64,000 nucleotides of DNA from Xylocopilactobacillus apis (lineage in GTDB: Bacteria > Bacillota > Bacilli > Lactobacillales > Lactobacillaceae). Below are positions 26,074 through 33,762 of the stretch, in pieces. Positions within the stretch are counted from its first letter, which is position 1. Each line of letters starts with the position of its first letter. The stretch spans positions 186,001 through 250,000 of the forward strand of contig NZ_AP026801.1 of assembly GCF_033095965.1 (NCBI RefSeq), written 5' to 3'. Made by a program: the position numbers and the translations under genes. The notes under the pieces were generated by a model, which made no database searches, was not told the DNA's origin, and worked only from the letters and a program-made list of their open reading frames with translations.

Positions 26074-26578
26074 AAAAAATATCCTTGAATATATTAAGCA
26101 CAACTTTATTAAACTTTCATTTTTTTTGGTGATTGCTGTAATTGTTTTTGTTTTTGGTTTGGGATTTACTCAAAGAAGTAGAGTTAATGCTTATAACGAT
26201 TTAAAGATCACAAGCTTAACTACTCATAAACCGTTAAGCGCAAATGGACTCACAATTTCAGTATTAAAGCGTAAAGTTGATCGAAAGAAAGAAATAATTA
26301 CATACGAGTTGAAAGTTGATGCACCAAAGGACACAGCATTTCCAACTTTTAATTTTTATGTTGCCGATTTTAATATGTCTGCTGGATGTAATTCTTCAGT
26401 TAATATGTTTTCTGAAGCTAAGATTAATGGTAAATTAATCAAAAATGTTCCTAAAGGCACCAGTATTGTGACGATCTCAGCAGAGATTTGGCCTGAAACG
26501 AAGTCTAAGGATTTTAATTTGGTCTTTTCACGGTACGAATCAACCAAGCGACGCTATGCAGTATATGTTTTGGATTAA
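26066..26578 (+). CDS. Membrane-anchored extracellular accessory protein of the ABC operon
   Basis: A 170-residue protein: one N-terminal helix (about 17-33), then a beta-rich extracellular domain with one cysteine (S-A-G-C-N-S-S). No family was recognised. TTG start, preceded by GAAGGA inside the ATPase gene. Its place as the last gene of the exporter operon suggests an accessory or immunity-type part; this is inference. Confidence 0.6.
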   Translation: MNKKNILEYIKHNFIKLSFFLVIAVIVFVFGLGFTQRSRVNAYNDLKITSLTTHKPLSANGLTISVLKRKVDRKKEIITYELKVDAPKDTAFPTFNFYVADFNMSAGCNSSVNMFSEAKINGKLIKNVPKGTSIVTISAEIWPETKSKDFNLVFSRYESTKRRYAVYVLD

Positions 26579-26581
26579 TAG

Positions 26582-26618
26582 AAAAAAGGATTGCCAATTT
26601 CTTAAGCAGTCCTTTTTT
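26582..26618. terminator. Bidirectional terminator between exporter operon and minus-strand genes
   Basis: AAAAAAGGATTGC and GCAGTCCTTTTTT pair across an 11-base loop, with A and T runs on both sides. It ends the plus-strand ABC operon at 26578. On the minus strand it ends the small gene whose stop is at 26623. Confidence 0.85.
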
Positions 26619-26622
26619 GTAG

Positions 26623-26778
26623 CTATAATGAATCAATTCGTTTTGTCCTGAGATAAACAAGGAACCCCAAAGACAAAATAGTAATTGTTTTTGCGCTGGA
26701 AGTCAGATTTAAAATTAAAAATATCAAAATCAATAGGTCAATCATGATTTCGATTGGATCAATTTTAGTTTTGTTCAT
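26623..26778 (-). CDS. Putative 51-residue membrane protein
   Basis: A short reading frame on the minus strand from ATG (26776-26778) to TAG (26623-26625). The protein begins M-N-K-T-K-I-D-P-I-E-I, contains a hydrophobic stretch D-L-L-I-L-I-F-L-I-L-N-L and a second T-I-T-I-L-S-L-G-F-L-V-Y-L, and ends with a basic tail. It overlaps the end of the HAD phosphatase gene by 14 bases, consistent with coupling, and a bidirectional terminator starts 5 bases after its stop. There is no clear separate ribosome binding site, so the call is tentative. Confidence 0.5.
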   Translation of the reverse strand: MNKTKIDPIEIMIDLLILIFLILNLTSSAKTITILSLGFLVYLRTKRIDSL

Positions 26779-27574
26779 TTTCAGTTAACAGCTGATCGAT
26801 TGTTTTCAAAACTGCTTCGTCATTATTATTTCCGATGACATTTCTTGCAATTCCTTTAATTTCATCGGTTGCATTTCCCATCGCAAAACTATATTTTGCA
26901 TGGTTCAACATCTCTTTATCGTTTCCATTATCACCAAAAGCTGCTACTTCGTCATCTGCGATTCCTAGCTGTTCCTGCACCTTTTTAATGCCAGTGGCTT
27001 TATGAACCTTTGGCAAAATTAAATCAATTCCGCCGCCGCCCGTTGGAACTAAAACCAATTCGTTATTTAATTCTTCGTTTATTTGATCTCTGATAGGTGA
27101 GGTTTTGGCAGCTGCAAAATCAAGTGAGTATTTGATAATGTCATCTTCAATGTCTTCAAGAGCGTGAACTTTCTGGATTTGAGGGAAGAAAAATGAAGCC
27201 ATTTTATACTCTTCGTCAGTTAGTCCATCAAGCGCATAGGCGCTTTTGAATCCACAGGCAACAATAAAGTCCGGTTTGTAATGACTTAGAGTTTGTGCCA
27301 CCTTTGCATTAACGTTTTTGGGTACTTTGGCGTGATAGATTGGTTCATTATGCAAATAAATGTTGCCGCCGTTCTCAGCCACAAAAGTGATTTCTTCTTT
27401 ATAAGGAGCAAAGAATTCTGATAATTGATAATATTGATTGCCGCTTGCGACAACAAACTCAACATGCTGCTGTTTCATTTTTCGATAGAGCTGATCGAAA
27501 TATTCGTGGTTATATTGTTTTTGATCATCTAAAAAAGTTCCATCCATATCAACGGCAATTAATTTTACACTCAT
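26765..27574 (-). CDS. Cof-type HAD-superfamily phosphatase
   Basis: A 269-residue cytoplasmic phosphatase of the Cof/HAD-IIB group, usually acting on sugar phosphates or flavin intermediates. Motif I is D-M-D-G-T-F at residues 9-14, motif II lies near V-A-S-G-N, and motif III/IV is A-F-G-D-N-G-N-D-K-E-M. The C2B-type cap lies between them. The ATG follows CAAGGAG. It is the second gene after the TetR regulator on this strand, with a 36-base gap. Confidence 0.92.
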   Translation of the reverse strand: MSVKLIAVDMDGTFLDDQKQYNHEYFDQLYRKMKQQHVEFVVASGNQYYQLSEFFAPYKEEITFVAENGGNIYLHNEPIYHAKVPKNVNAKVAQTLSHYKPDFIVACGFKSAYALDGLTDEEYKMASFFFPQIQKVHALEDIEDDIIKYSLDFAAAKTSPIRDQINEELNNELVLVPTGGGGIDLILPKVHKATGIKKVQEQLGIADDEVAAFGDNGNDKEMLNHAKYSFAMGNATDEIKGIARNVIGNNNDEAVLKTIDQLLTENEQN

Positions 27575-27610
27575 TGAAAACTCCTTGTTTTTAAGTTCAG
27601 TATATCAATT

Positions 27611-28249
27611 TTAAGGTTCGGGTGTTAGACCTTTTACTGTAAAATTGATGATTCGGGTCATTTCACTAAGGTCATCCCAATCTGATTCGCAGATTAGAAA
27701 ATAATGCTGAGCAACATAGCCGATCATTTCAGTCAACAAGAAACGTAAAATGTCAGGATTAGGCCAATTAACCAACTGATCATTTTCTTTTAGTAAATTA
27801 AAAACCTTATTTAAAGCATTAATTTTTTGAGCAGGAATCCAAGAAATAAAAATATCGGAAATTTCTTGATTATAGATGATTTCCTTAATTAGAATTTGGA
27901 CGGGTAAAATATTTCGTTCAATAAAACGCACTTGACTGTTAATAAATGAGAAAACAAAATCTTTTAGTTTAATTTTCTTAGGATCCAGAAAATCGTTGGG
28001 ATTATCAGGCAGAAATTCTAAAGCAAGCGGCCGGATGATGGCAATTAATAATTCCCGCTTGTTGCCAAACTTCTTAAATAGGGTACCTTCTGAGACTTTA
28101 GCTTCGTTTGCGATTTGTTGAGTGCTAGTTGAAGCAAAACCATTTTGGGCAAAAAGTTGGAGGGCAGCTTTAAAAATTAGTTTTTGTTTGGGACTGAGAC
28201 TGTTGAGTTCTTTCACATGTAAGTAAACGGTTGGTAAATCGCTATTCAT
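27611..28249 (-). CDS. TetR-family transcriptional regulator
   Basis: A 212-residue repressor. The helix-turn-helix lies at about 20-60 (Q-N-G-F-A-S-T-S-T-Q-Q-I-A then K-V-S-E-G-T-L-F-K-K-F-G-N-K). The C-terminal ligand domain is not assignable. The start is the ATG at 28247-28249, six bases after GGAGGTG; the upstream in-frame ATG at 28264 would overlap that site. It is divergent from the DUF308 gene, and two inverted repeats lie in the shared region. Confidence 0.88.
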   Translation of the reverse strand: MNSDLPTVYLHVKELNSLSPKQKLIFKAALQLFAQNGFASTSTQQIANEAKVSEGTLFKKFGNKRELLIAIIRPLALEFLPDNPNDFLDPKKIKLKDFVFSFINSQVRFIERNILPVQILIKEIIYNQEISDIFISWIPAQKINALNKVFNLLKENDQLVNWPNPDILRFLLTEMIGYVAQHYFLICESDWDDLSEMTRIINFTVKGLTPEP

Positions 28250-28278
28250 TTCTAACACCTCCATGTTAAATTCAGTGA

Positions 28279-28295
28279 ATACTTACCATAAGTAT
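28279..28295. promoter_or_regulatory. Putative TetR operator
   Basis: ATACTTA-CCA-TAAGTAT, a perfect inverted repeat with 7-base arms, lies 30 bases before the TetR gene start. Confidence 0.55.
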
Positions 28296-28344
28296 AATGG
28301 AATTTATGTAAAAAATCTAATACAAACAACAGATTTTAGTGCTG

Positions 28345-28373
28345 TTGACTTTGATAAAACAACATTCTATAAT
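28345..28373 (+). promoter_or_regulatory. Near-consensus promoter of the DUF308/DUF1269 genes
   Basis: TTGACT, a 17-base spacer and a perfect TATAAT. A second inverted repeat, AAGAAAGT-N8-ACTTTCTT (28387-28410), lies in the leader just before the GGAGG site. It may bind a repressor or form a hairpin next to the ribosome binding site. Confidence 0.75.
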
Positions 28374-28424
28374 AAGGAAAATAAACAAGAAAGTAAGTAA
28401 TCACTTTCTTTGGAGGCAGTGTTT

Positions 28425-28949
28425 ATGTTAAATGATCAGTATGAAGGTACAAGAAAGAAATTCCGCTGGGTTAGTTTAATTTTTGGCATCATCATGGCAG
28501 TGTTGGGCTTAGTAGTTTTTATGCACCCGGCCAAGTTTGCTTTAACTGTAACCTGGTTATTCTCAATTGCGATTTTAATTAATGGAATATTGAGTTTCAT
28601 TTTTTGGTATGATATCGGAAGAGACGGTTATCCCAAACCGGGAGTTCTATTAATAGATGCAATTCTTGATGTGATTTTAGCAGTAATAATAATGGCATCT
28701 CCAGGTGTTGATAAGTTTGTAATGCTTGGTTATATGTTTGCCTTTTGGTTTATCTTTGATTCAGCAACCTCTCTTTCAATGGCGTCTTTATCATTTCATC
28801 CCGGATTTAATATGATTCTAGGTATATTGGGTTTGATCTTGGGTGTTATCATGTTGTTCACTCCAATGATTGGGGCTGTTACGGTTGCATATATTGCAGG
28901 AGCTTATATGATAATTTTCGGAATTATGTTAATTAGTCGAGCATTCTAG
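28425..28949 (+). CDS. DUF308 (HdeD-like) membrane protein
   Basis: A 174-residue protein with six hydrophobic helices in three similar pairs, the layout of HdeD/DUF308 proteins (G-I-I-M-A-V-L-G-L-V-V-F near the start, G-I-L-G-L-I-L-G-V-I-M-L-F later). The family is linked to acid resistance in enterobacteria; its role here is unknown. The start is the ATG at 28425, behind GGAGG (28412-28416). It is co-transcribed with the DUF1269 gene, 15 bases downstream. Confidence 0.85.
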   Translation: MLNDQYEGTRKKFRWVSLIFGIIMAVLGLVVFMHPAKFALTVTWLFSIAILINGILSFIFWYDIGRDGYPKPGVLLIDAILDVILAVIIMASPGVDKFVMLGYMFAFWFIFDSATSLSMASLSFHPGFNMILGILGLILGVIMLFTPMIGAVTVAYIAGAYMIIFGIMLISRAF

Positions 28950-28964
28950 CTCGCAGGAGGAATC

Positions 28965-29579
28965 ATGGAAAATGTAATTTCTGTCTCATTCAATGATGAT
29001 GCAAAAGCTTATCAGGCGTTATCGGATTTAAAAAATAGTGTCTCTTCATTTACAATTTTAAGTGCCCGTTTAATTGAAAAAGTTGGCAATACTTATGTTC
29101 AAAAAGACGGCTTTGACGCAGATGCTTATGGTGAAAATTTTGCTGAGGGCGGATTAATCGGCGCCTTAATTGGGATTTTAGGCGGTCCACTTGGAGTCAT
29201 CTTAGGCGGCAGTATTGGAATGCTGATCGGCAGTGCCGGAGATGTCAGTGCAGCTAATAACGAACAAGATACAATGATGGAAATCGTTCAAGGCTCTAAG
29301 AGCGGTTTGGTCTTAGTATTGATTGCGCAAGAAGAAAATTCTGACGATTTAAATACGTTTTTGCAAAAGTATGACGTTAAAGAAATTGTGCGAGAAGACT
29401 TCTCAGAAGTACATCGTAAGATTTTGGCAGCTGAAAAGGCTCAAAAGAAATTAGAAAAAGATGCACATGATGAAGTTGTTCTGCAAAAGAAAAAAGCTTT
29501 CAAGAAGAAAGTTGCTGCGACTCGCAATGAGATTAAAGCTCGTTTTGCAAAAATTACTGAAGGTAAAGATCATAGCTAG
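28965..29579 (+). CDS. DUF1269-type membrane-associated protein
   Basis: A 204-residue protein. An N-terminal ferredoxin-like half (V-I-S-V-S-F-N-D-D-A-K-A-Y-Q-A-L) is followed by a glycine-rich hydrophobic hairpin (about 60-92), a second soluble half and a strongly basic, helical C-terminus rich in Lys and Ala. This fits DUF1269/DUF6325-like proteins. The ATG follows GCAGGAGGAATC. Function is unknown. Confidence 0.75.
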   Translation: MENVISVSFNDDAKAYQALSDLKNSVSSFTILSARLIEKVGNTYVQKDGFDADAYGENFAEGGLIGALIGILGGPLGVILGGSIGMLIGSAGDVSAANNEQDTMMEIVQGSKSGLVLVLIAQEENSDDLNTFLQKYDVKEIVREDFSEVHRKILAAEKAQKKLEKDAHDEVVLQKKKAFKKKVAATRNEIKARFAKITEGKDHS

Positions 29580-29587
29580 AATTTAGG

Positions 29588-29609
29588 AGTTGCGAAAGCA
29601 ACTTTTTTT
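29588..29609 (+). terminator. Intrinsic terminator after the DUF1269 gene
   Basis: AGTTGC-GAAA-GCAACT, a 6-bp stem closed by a GAAA tetraloop, followed by T7. It also overlaps the 3' end of the convergent PAP2 gene. Confidence 0.88.
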
Positions 29610-30261
29610 ACTGCCAAAAACGGTACTTAGCTGCAAAATAACTGCAAAGATACCACCAAAAACTAGCGTAAAAAATTCCGCCTAGAATATCGGTTGGAAA
29701 ATGAACAAATAAATAAACTCGGCTAAAAATTATAAATAGGAAAAATATTGTCATTGTGATTTGGATTAAGGGTTTAAGTTTATTAAAATAAGGCACTATT
29801 AAATAGAAAAACGTAAATAATAAAAGCAGGCTGCCAAAGGTATGCCCACTAGGAAAGCTGTAGGTTCCCTCTGGTACCATTCTTTCAAAGGGCCTTTGAC
29901 GAGCAATTACTTGTTTAATAATTGATAAAAGGATTCCGCCACCACTGAAAATGACGATTACGCCGATTCCGTTACGGATTTTTCTTTGATAAAGGAAAAA
30001 AATAAAGATCAAAAAGACCCAAACAACGGTAACTTTGGGGCTTGCTAATTTAGTCAATTCGCTAATCACCTGCGTTTTGGCAGGAGAGATAAAAGGTCTG
30101 ACAAAATTTTGAATTGCTTGATCCAAGGAATTAGTGACCTTTAGTTTAATCAAGATTGCTAGTATGATTAAAGCACTGAGATTTAAAAGTGAAAGAATTT
30201 TATAACGATGTAATTTTTGAATTTTGGGTTCCTCGCATGATATAAAAGTGACTGAACTCAT
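29608..30261 (-). CDS. PAP2-family phosphatase
   Basis: Integral membrane phosphatase of 217 residues with about five or six helices. All three catalytic motifs are visible: K-Q-V-I-A-R-Q-R-P, P-S-G-H-T, and S-R-V-Y-L-F-V-H-F-P-T-D. It probably dephosphorylates undecaprenyl pyrophosphate or a lipid phosphate at the outer face. The start is uncertain because no clear ribosome binding site precedes the ATG at 30261. It is convergent with the DUF1269 gene. Confidence 0.9.
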   Translation of the reverse strand: MSSVTFISCEEPKIQKLHRYKILSLLNLSALIILAILIKLKVTNSLDQAIQNFVRPFISPAKTQVISELTKLASPKVTVVWVFLIFIFFLYQRKIRNGIGVIVIFSGGGILLSIIKQVIARQRPFERMVPEGTYSFPSGHTFGSLLLLFTFFYLIVPYFNKLKPLIQITMTIFFLFIIFSRVYLFVHFPTDILGGIFYASFWWYLCSYFAAKYRFWQ

Positions 30262-30309
30262 TTTTCTAGTTATAATTTAAGAAAGATGTTTATTCAGGAG
30301 TTTCATTAA

Positions 30310-31107
30310 TTGATTAAAAAAATTATCAAACTCAGTCAAAAAACTGACAATGTTAAATACGGGATTATTGCAGCTTATCTATTATACATGATCCCAGTTT
30401 GTGTCTCGATGTCACTAGCGCATGCGGGTTCGATTTATAATGGAGTTTTTCAGGTTATTAACTTCATTACCATGTTTGCCTTTTGGCTTTTTGCCGTTGT
30501 TTTAGGGCGGTTGTCAGGAGTTTCGCAAGGATATAGCGGTTATTTTGTGATTCTTAGTGTCTGGGTCTATCAGAAATTTTCTTTTCTAACTGGTCATCAA
30601 GTCCTTTTTATTACATTATTTGTGATTGGGACTTTCTGGCTGATTTATGAACTTTTAAGAGCATTTCTATATTCTTCGACGCTAGCACGCATCGATCCAA
30701 AAGCATTAACCTACAACATTAGCGGTAATTTGCTTTTCTTTTTGGTTAGTTATTTTATGAGCTTAGCACCTTCAGCAAGTTTAACTTATCAAACGGGCAA
30801 TGGTGCTGAATCGCTCTTAATTTTCATTTACTACTTTCTGCATGTATTAGGGATTGCAGCTGTTGGATTTAGTATTTGGTTCTATCTCTATAATTTGAGA
30901 AAAAGAGCCAATCGTTCAACGATTTGGGGAAATTCATTTTTAATCGTGTCGAGTGTGTTATTTACTTTTCTATTCTTTTTATTCACTAATTTAGTGTGGT
31001 CAGCTTTATTCTATTATGTGGTGGCTTTGATGCCGCTTGGATGTGTGTTAATTATTCCAATTAACATTAATAAGGATTCGCTAAAGAACCATGATCTAGC
31101 GATCTAA
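30310..31107 (+). CDS. Multi-spanning membrane protein of unknown function
   Basis: A 265-residue protein with about seven or eight hydrophobic helices and short basic loops. I recognise no family. TTG start, with AGGAG 9 bases upstream. It is divergent from the PAP2 gene (48-base gap), and its 3' end overlaps that of the response regulator gene by 12 bases tail to tail, so antisense transcription is possible there. Confidence 0.65.
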   Translation: MIKKIIKLSQKTDNVKYGIIAAYLLYMIPVCVSMSLAHAGSIYNGVFQVINFITMFAFWLFAVVLGRLSGVSQGYSGYFVILSVWVYQKFSFLTGHQVLFITLFVIGTFWLIYELLRAFLYSSTLARIDPKALTYNISGNLLFFLVSYFMSLAPSASLTYQTGNGAESLLIFIYYFLHVLGIAAVGFSIWFYLYNLRKRANRSTIWGNSFLIVSSVLFTFLFFLFTNLVWSALFYYVVALMPLGCVLIIPININKDSLKNHDLAI

Positions 31108-31800
31108 TAGAGCCTTGAGTTTTCTTCTGGAAACTAAGGCTTTTTCTTCGTTTGCAAAATGAACAGTCAAATTCTTCTTGTCTACTTCAATGACGTTATC
31201 CAGATTAATCAAGAAAGACTTATGGCAGCGATATAATCGATCATCTAACTTTTCCAAATCAGATAATTTACCCATAAATTCAGTTCTTCTTTTTTTGGAA
31301 ATTAAAATTACCTGATGAGGTTTATTAGAGGTTTCAAAGTACAAAATATCCGAAAAAGGAATTTTAATTTTGCGGGCTTTGTTTTCAAAGATAAAAGGGT
31401 CATCAAGTTCTTGATCATTTTGTTTTGAACGAACATATTCAAGGCTCTCTTTGATTCTGGTTTCAAATTGCGGATCGGTCTTTGAAATAAAATCCAGAGC
31501 ACTGACTTTATAAGAATAGGTGAGAGTTGCAAATTCTAAATGGCTTGTAACAAAAACAATTGCACCCACCTCATCTTTTTCACGAATTGCTTTGGCTACA
31601 TCGAGTCCTTTTTTAGGCTCGTTTTTGATATCGACGTCTAGAAAATAAAGATTACAGGGATCCTGACTTTCAATACAGTCGATCAGATTATTTGGCTTGC
31701 CGGTCGCAAATAAATGGTCGATCTTGAAGTTAAAATTATTAATAATGTTTTCAAGTGACTTTCTTTGGAATAAGTCGTCTTCTAAGATAAAAATGTTCAT
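31096..31800 (-). CDS. LytTR-type response regulator
   Basis: A 234-residue regulator of the AgrA/ComE/BlpR class. The receiver domain (1-120) has acidic pocket residues Asp8-Asp9 and phosphoacceptor Asp55 (Y-F-L-D-V-D). The LytTR DNA-binding domain covers about 135-234 (Y-F-E-T-S-N-K-P-H-Q-V, then H-K-S-F-L-I-N-L-D-N-V). Such proteins bind pairs of direct repeats spaced 21 bp, and a pair of that spacing lies upstream of the small-protein genes at 34406-34434. It overlaps the kinase stop by 4 bases. Confidence 0.93.
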   Translation of the reverse strand: MNIFILEDDLFQRKSLENIINNFNFKIDHLFATGKPNNLIDCIESQDPCNLYFLDVDIKNEPKKGLDVAKAIREKDEVGAIVFVTSHLEFATLTYSYKVSALDFISKTDPQFETRIKESLEYVRSKQNDQELDDPFIFENKARKIKIPFSDILYFETSNKPHQVILISKKRRTEFMGKLSDLEKLDDRLYRCHKSFLINLDNVIEVDKKNLTVHFANEEKALVSRRKLKALLDR

Positions 31801-33086
31801 AGCTGTTCTTCGTTAATTGAGATAATTTGCGTAAAAGAGTTATTGCTAACCTCGGTATCAAGTTCGACAAAATCATAGGAATCAACGATTTTCTTAAGGT
31901 TATAAAGACCAATCCCTTGATGATTCTTCTTGGTAGAAAAGTTAGCATTGAATATTTTACCAAGCGGAATATTTGTTTCGTTAGTATTGTTTTGGATAAC
32001 TAACATCAAAGTTTCGTCTTTTTTAAATAAAGCAAGTTTGAGCATTGGTTCAGCGGTCTTTTTTGCTTCTTCTGTGGCGTTATCGATTAAGATGGAAATC
32101 ATGCGGACGAGATCAATCAAGTCGACTTCTAAATCATCGATTACTTCTTCAATTTCTAGTTCAACTTGAATGTGATCTTTTTTGGCTTCTGTTAATTTCC
32201 AATAAAGGACGCTTTTAAGGGCTGAATTTTTGACGTTAGAAAGGTCACTAAAATCAACGGCAGTCGTTAAATCCATGGAAGACGAATTTTCCATTTCACC
32301 ATATATTTGACGGATTTCTGTTATGTCACCAGCTTTAATACTAGATTTAAGTGTTAGAAAAATATTTAAATAATCGTGACGAAATCCACGTAAAGTTTGA
32401 TACATCGCTTCGATTTCTGAGGTATAAGAACCCAGCTGCTGAATCTGTTTGTCTTTAATTTCTTGTAGTTCGTGTTGGAAATATCGATCAATTTTCTGAC
32501 TGATAAAAGTTTCGATTCCAAAGAAAATAAAAATTAAAAAGAAGACAAGATAGCGGCTGGAATCAATATCTTGGCGGTTATAGTAAAACTCGTAGAAATA
32601 AACGCCTAAGAAAATTATAAAAATTAAAGAAATGATGATGTTTAAAGGACTAATAATTTTCTTTTGAATGTATTCATTATTTCTATTAAGTAAACGCCAG
32701 TCAATACGATAGATTTTGGTGACAATGTAATGAAGAAAGATTGGTAAGATTAAAGAGATAATCGTAAAAATATCATTATATTCTTTGAAAACTTGGTCGG
32801 ACACGAAAATCATAAAGGTCTGTTCAACGAAGTTAGTAAGAATTAATGCAACAGAAGCTGAATACACAGAGAGAAATATTGATTGACTGATTGAAAACTT
32901 TTTGAGTAAAGAATAGACGAAGAAGAATGGGATAATCATGAATACAGATAAGCGAGTCAAGAACGCAAAGCATGCGAAAAAGTAAAGGACAGAATAAGCA
33001 AAACCAAATAAACTGATTTTTCGAGCTACTGAATAATAGATTCCCCAAAGCAATAAAACTTGGGTAAAAGCAATAACTAGGTGCAT
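31797..33086 (-). CDS. AgrC/ComD-type (HPK10-like) sensor histidine kinase
   Basis: A 429-residue membrane sensor. Six to seven hydrophobic helices fill residues 1-195. The phosphoacceptor His237 lies in F-R-H-D-Y-L-N. The ATP-binding domain has N-box L-I-D-N-A-T-E-E-A and G-box G-I-G-L-Y-N-L-K. Kinases of this class usually detect secreted peptides. The start is the ATG at 33086, preceded by GACGGAGAAAAT; an in-frame ATG at 33122 would overlap the preceding small gene. That gene, P1, ends only 16 bases upstream, so signal candidate and sensor appear co-transcribed. Confidence 0.93.
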   Translation of the reverse strand: MHLVIAFTQVLLLWGIYYSVARKISLFGFAYSVLYFFACFAFLTRLSVFMIIPFFFVYSLLKKFSISQSIFLSVYSASVALILTNFVEQTFMIFVSDQVFKEYNDIFTIISLILPIFLHYIVTKIYRIDWRLLNRNNEYIQKKIISPLNIIISLIFIIFLGVYFYEFYYNRQDIDSSRYLVFFLIFIFFGIETFISQKIDRYFQHELQEIKDKQIQQLGSYTSEIEAMYQTLRGFRHDYLNIFLTLKSSIKAGDITEIRQIYGEMENSSSMDLTTAVDFSDLSNVKNSALKSVLYWKLTEAKKDHIQVELEIEEVIDDLEVDLIDLVRMISILIDNATEEAKKTAEPMLKLALFKKDETLMLVIQNNTNETNIPLGKIFNANFSTKKNHQGIGLYNLKKIVDSYDFVELDTEVSNNSFTQIISINEEQL

Positions 33087-33102
33087 ATTTTCTCCGTCAA
33101 AA

Positions 33103-33372
33103 TTATTTTTTAAATACTTCAATTGGGTGTCGATATTTGTTGCTGTGTTCTACTGCATATCGGGCAACTTCATTGTAGCTTTCGTGTTTTTTACTGTGGT
33201 AGCCGCAATTTTTATCAAGGCATTTCCAATAGTAATATTTAGCGGGTTTAACCATACTGAAGCGAAAATCATTTCCATAAATTAAATTGGAAGACATCTG
33301 AGGTTCTGCTTCATAAAATAAGAATAGTAATAACAAAATTTTTAAAATGATTTTTATTAATTTTTTTGACAT
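33103..33372 (-). CDS. Small secreted or membrane-anchored C2H3-motif protein P1
   Basis: An 89-residue protein of no family known to me. It begins with a basic residue cluster and a strongly hydrophobic segment (about 5-19), followed by a short polar linker. Residues 49-88 form a conserved module: W-K-C-L-D-K-N-C-G-Y, K-K-H-E-S-Y, A-R-Y-A-V-E-H-S and Y-R-H. Cys51, Cys56, His63, His76 and His82 keep exactly the spacing seen in the three paralogues. No double-glycine leader and no clear signal peptidase site. It sits just before the kinase gene. Confidence 0.75.
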   Translation of the reverse strand: MSKKLIKIILKILLLLFLFYEAEPQMSSNLIYGNDFRFSMVKPAKYYYWKCLDKNCGYHSKKHESYNEVARYAVEHSNKYRHPIEVFKK

Positions 33373-33380
33373 ACAACCCT

Positions 33381-33668
33381 TTATTTTTTGAATACTTCAA
33401 CTGGATGTATATATTTGTAGCTGTGATCTAGTGCGTATCGAGAAGACTCTAGGTAACCTTCGTGTTTTTTGCTACGGTAACCGCAATTTTTATCACGGCA
33501 TTTCCAATAGTAATATTTAGCAGGTTTAACCATACTGAAGCGAAAATCATTTCCATCAATTAAATTAGAAGACATATCAGGTTCTACTTCGTAAACTAAG
33601 AATAGTAATAACGAAATTTTAAAAATGATTTTTATTATTTTTTTGACATTTAAAATTAAATTTAACAC
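33381..33668 (-). CDS. Small C2H3-motif protein P2, damaged start region
   Basis: Closest paralogue of P1, from a recent tandem duplication: much of the coding region is nearly identical at the DNA level. Cys57, Cys62, His69, His82 and His88 (numbering from the TTG at 33668) conserve the module. The original start corresponds to ATGTCAAAAAAA. Here one T is missing after the A run (plus-strand position 33637/33638), so that ATG now meets a stop after M-S-K-K. The remaining frame is open up to a TTG without a ribosome binding site. It may be poorly expressed or decaying, although the mature part is intact. Confidence 0.6.
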   Translation of the reverse strand: MLNLILNVKKIIKIIFKISLLLFLVYEVEPDMSSNLIDGNDFRFSMVKPAKYYYWKCRDKNCGYRSKKHEGYLESSRYALDHSYKYIHPVEVFKK

Positions 33669-33684
33669 AACAATTTATTAAGAT

Positions 33685-33720
33685 CAAAAAAATCACCATC
33701 TAATCGAGGTGATTTTAAAA
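33685..33720 (-). terminator. Terminator or attenuator between P3 and P2
   Basis: On the minus strand AAAATCACC and GGTGATTTTTTT form a stem with a 10-base loop and a T run. It splits P4-P3 from P2-P1-kinase-regulator, so the second group depends on readthrough or on its own promoter, which I could not identify. Confidence 0.8.
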
Positions 33721-33762
33721 CTGTATAAATTTTATTTTATCGTAAAAGTACAGACACAGTGC

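Noticed and set aside
31096-33086. Classical agr or three-component bacteriocin locus
   Set aside because: No agrB, agrD, double-glycine leader peptide or peptidase-type ABC exporter lies next to the kinase and regulator.
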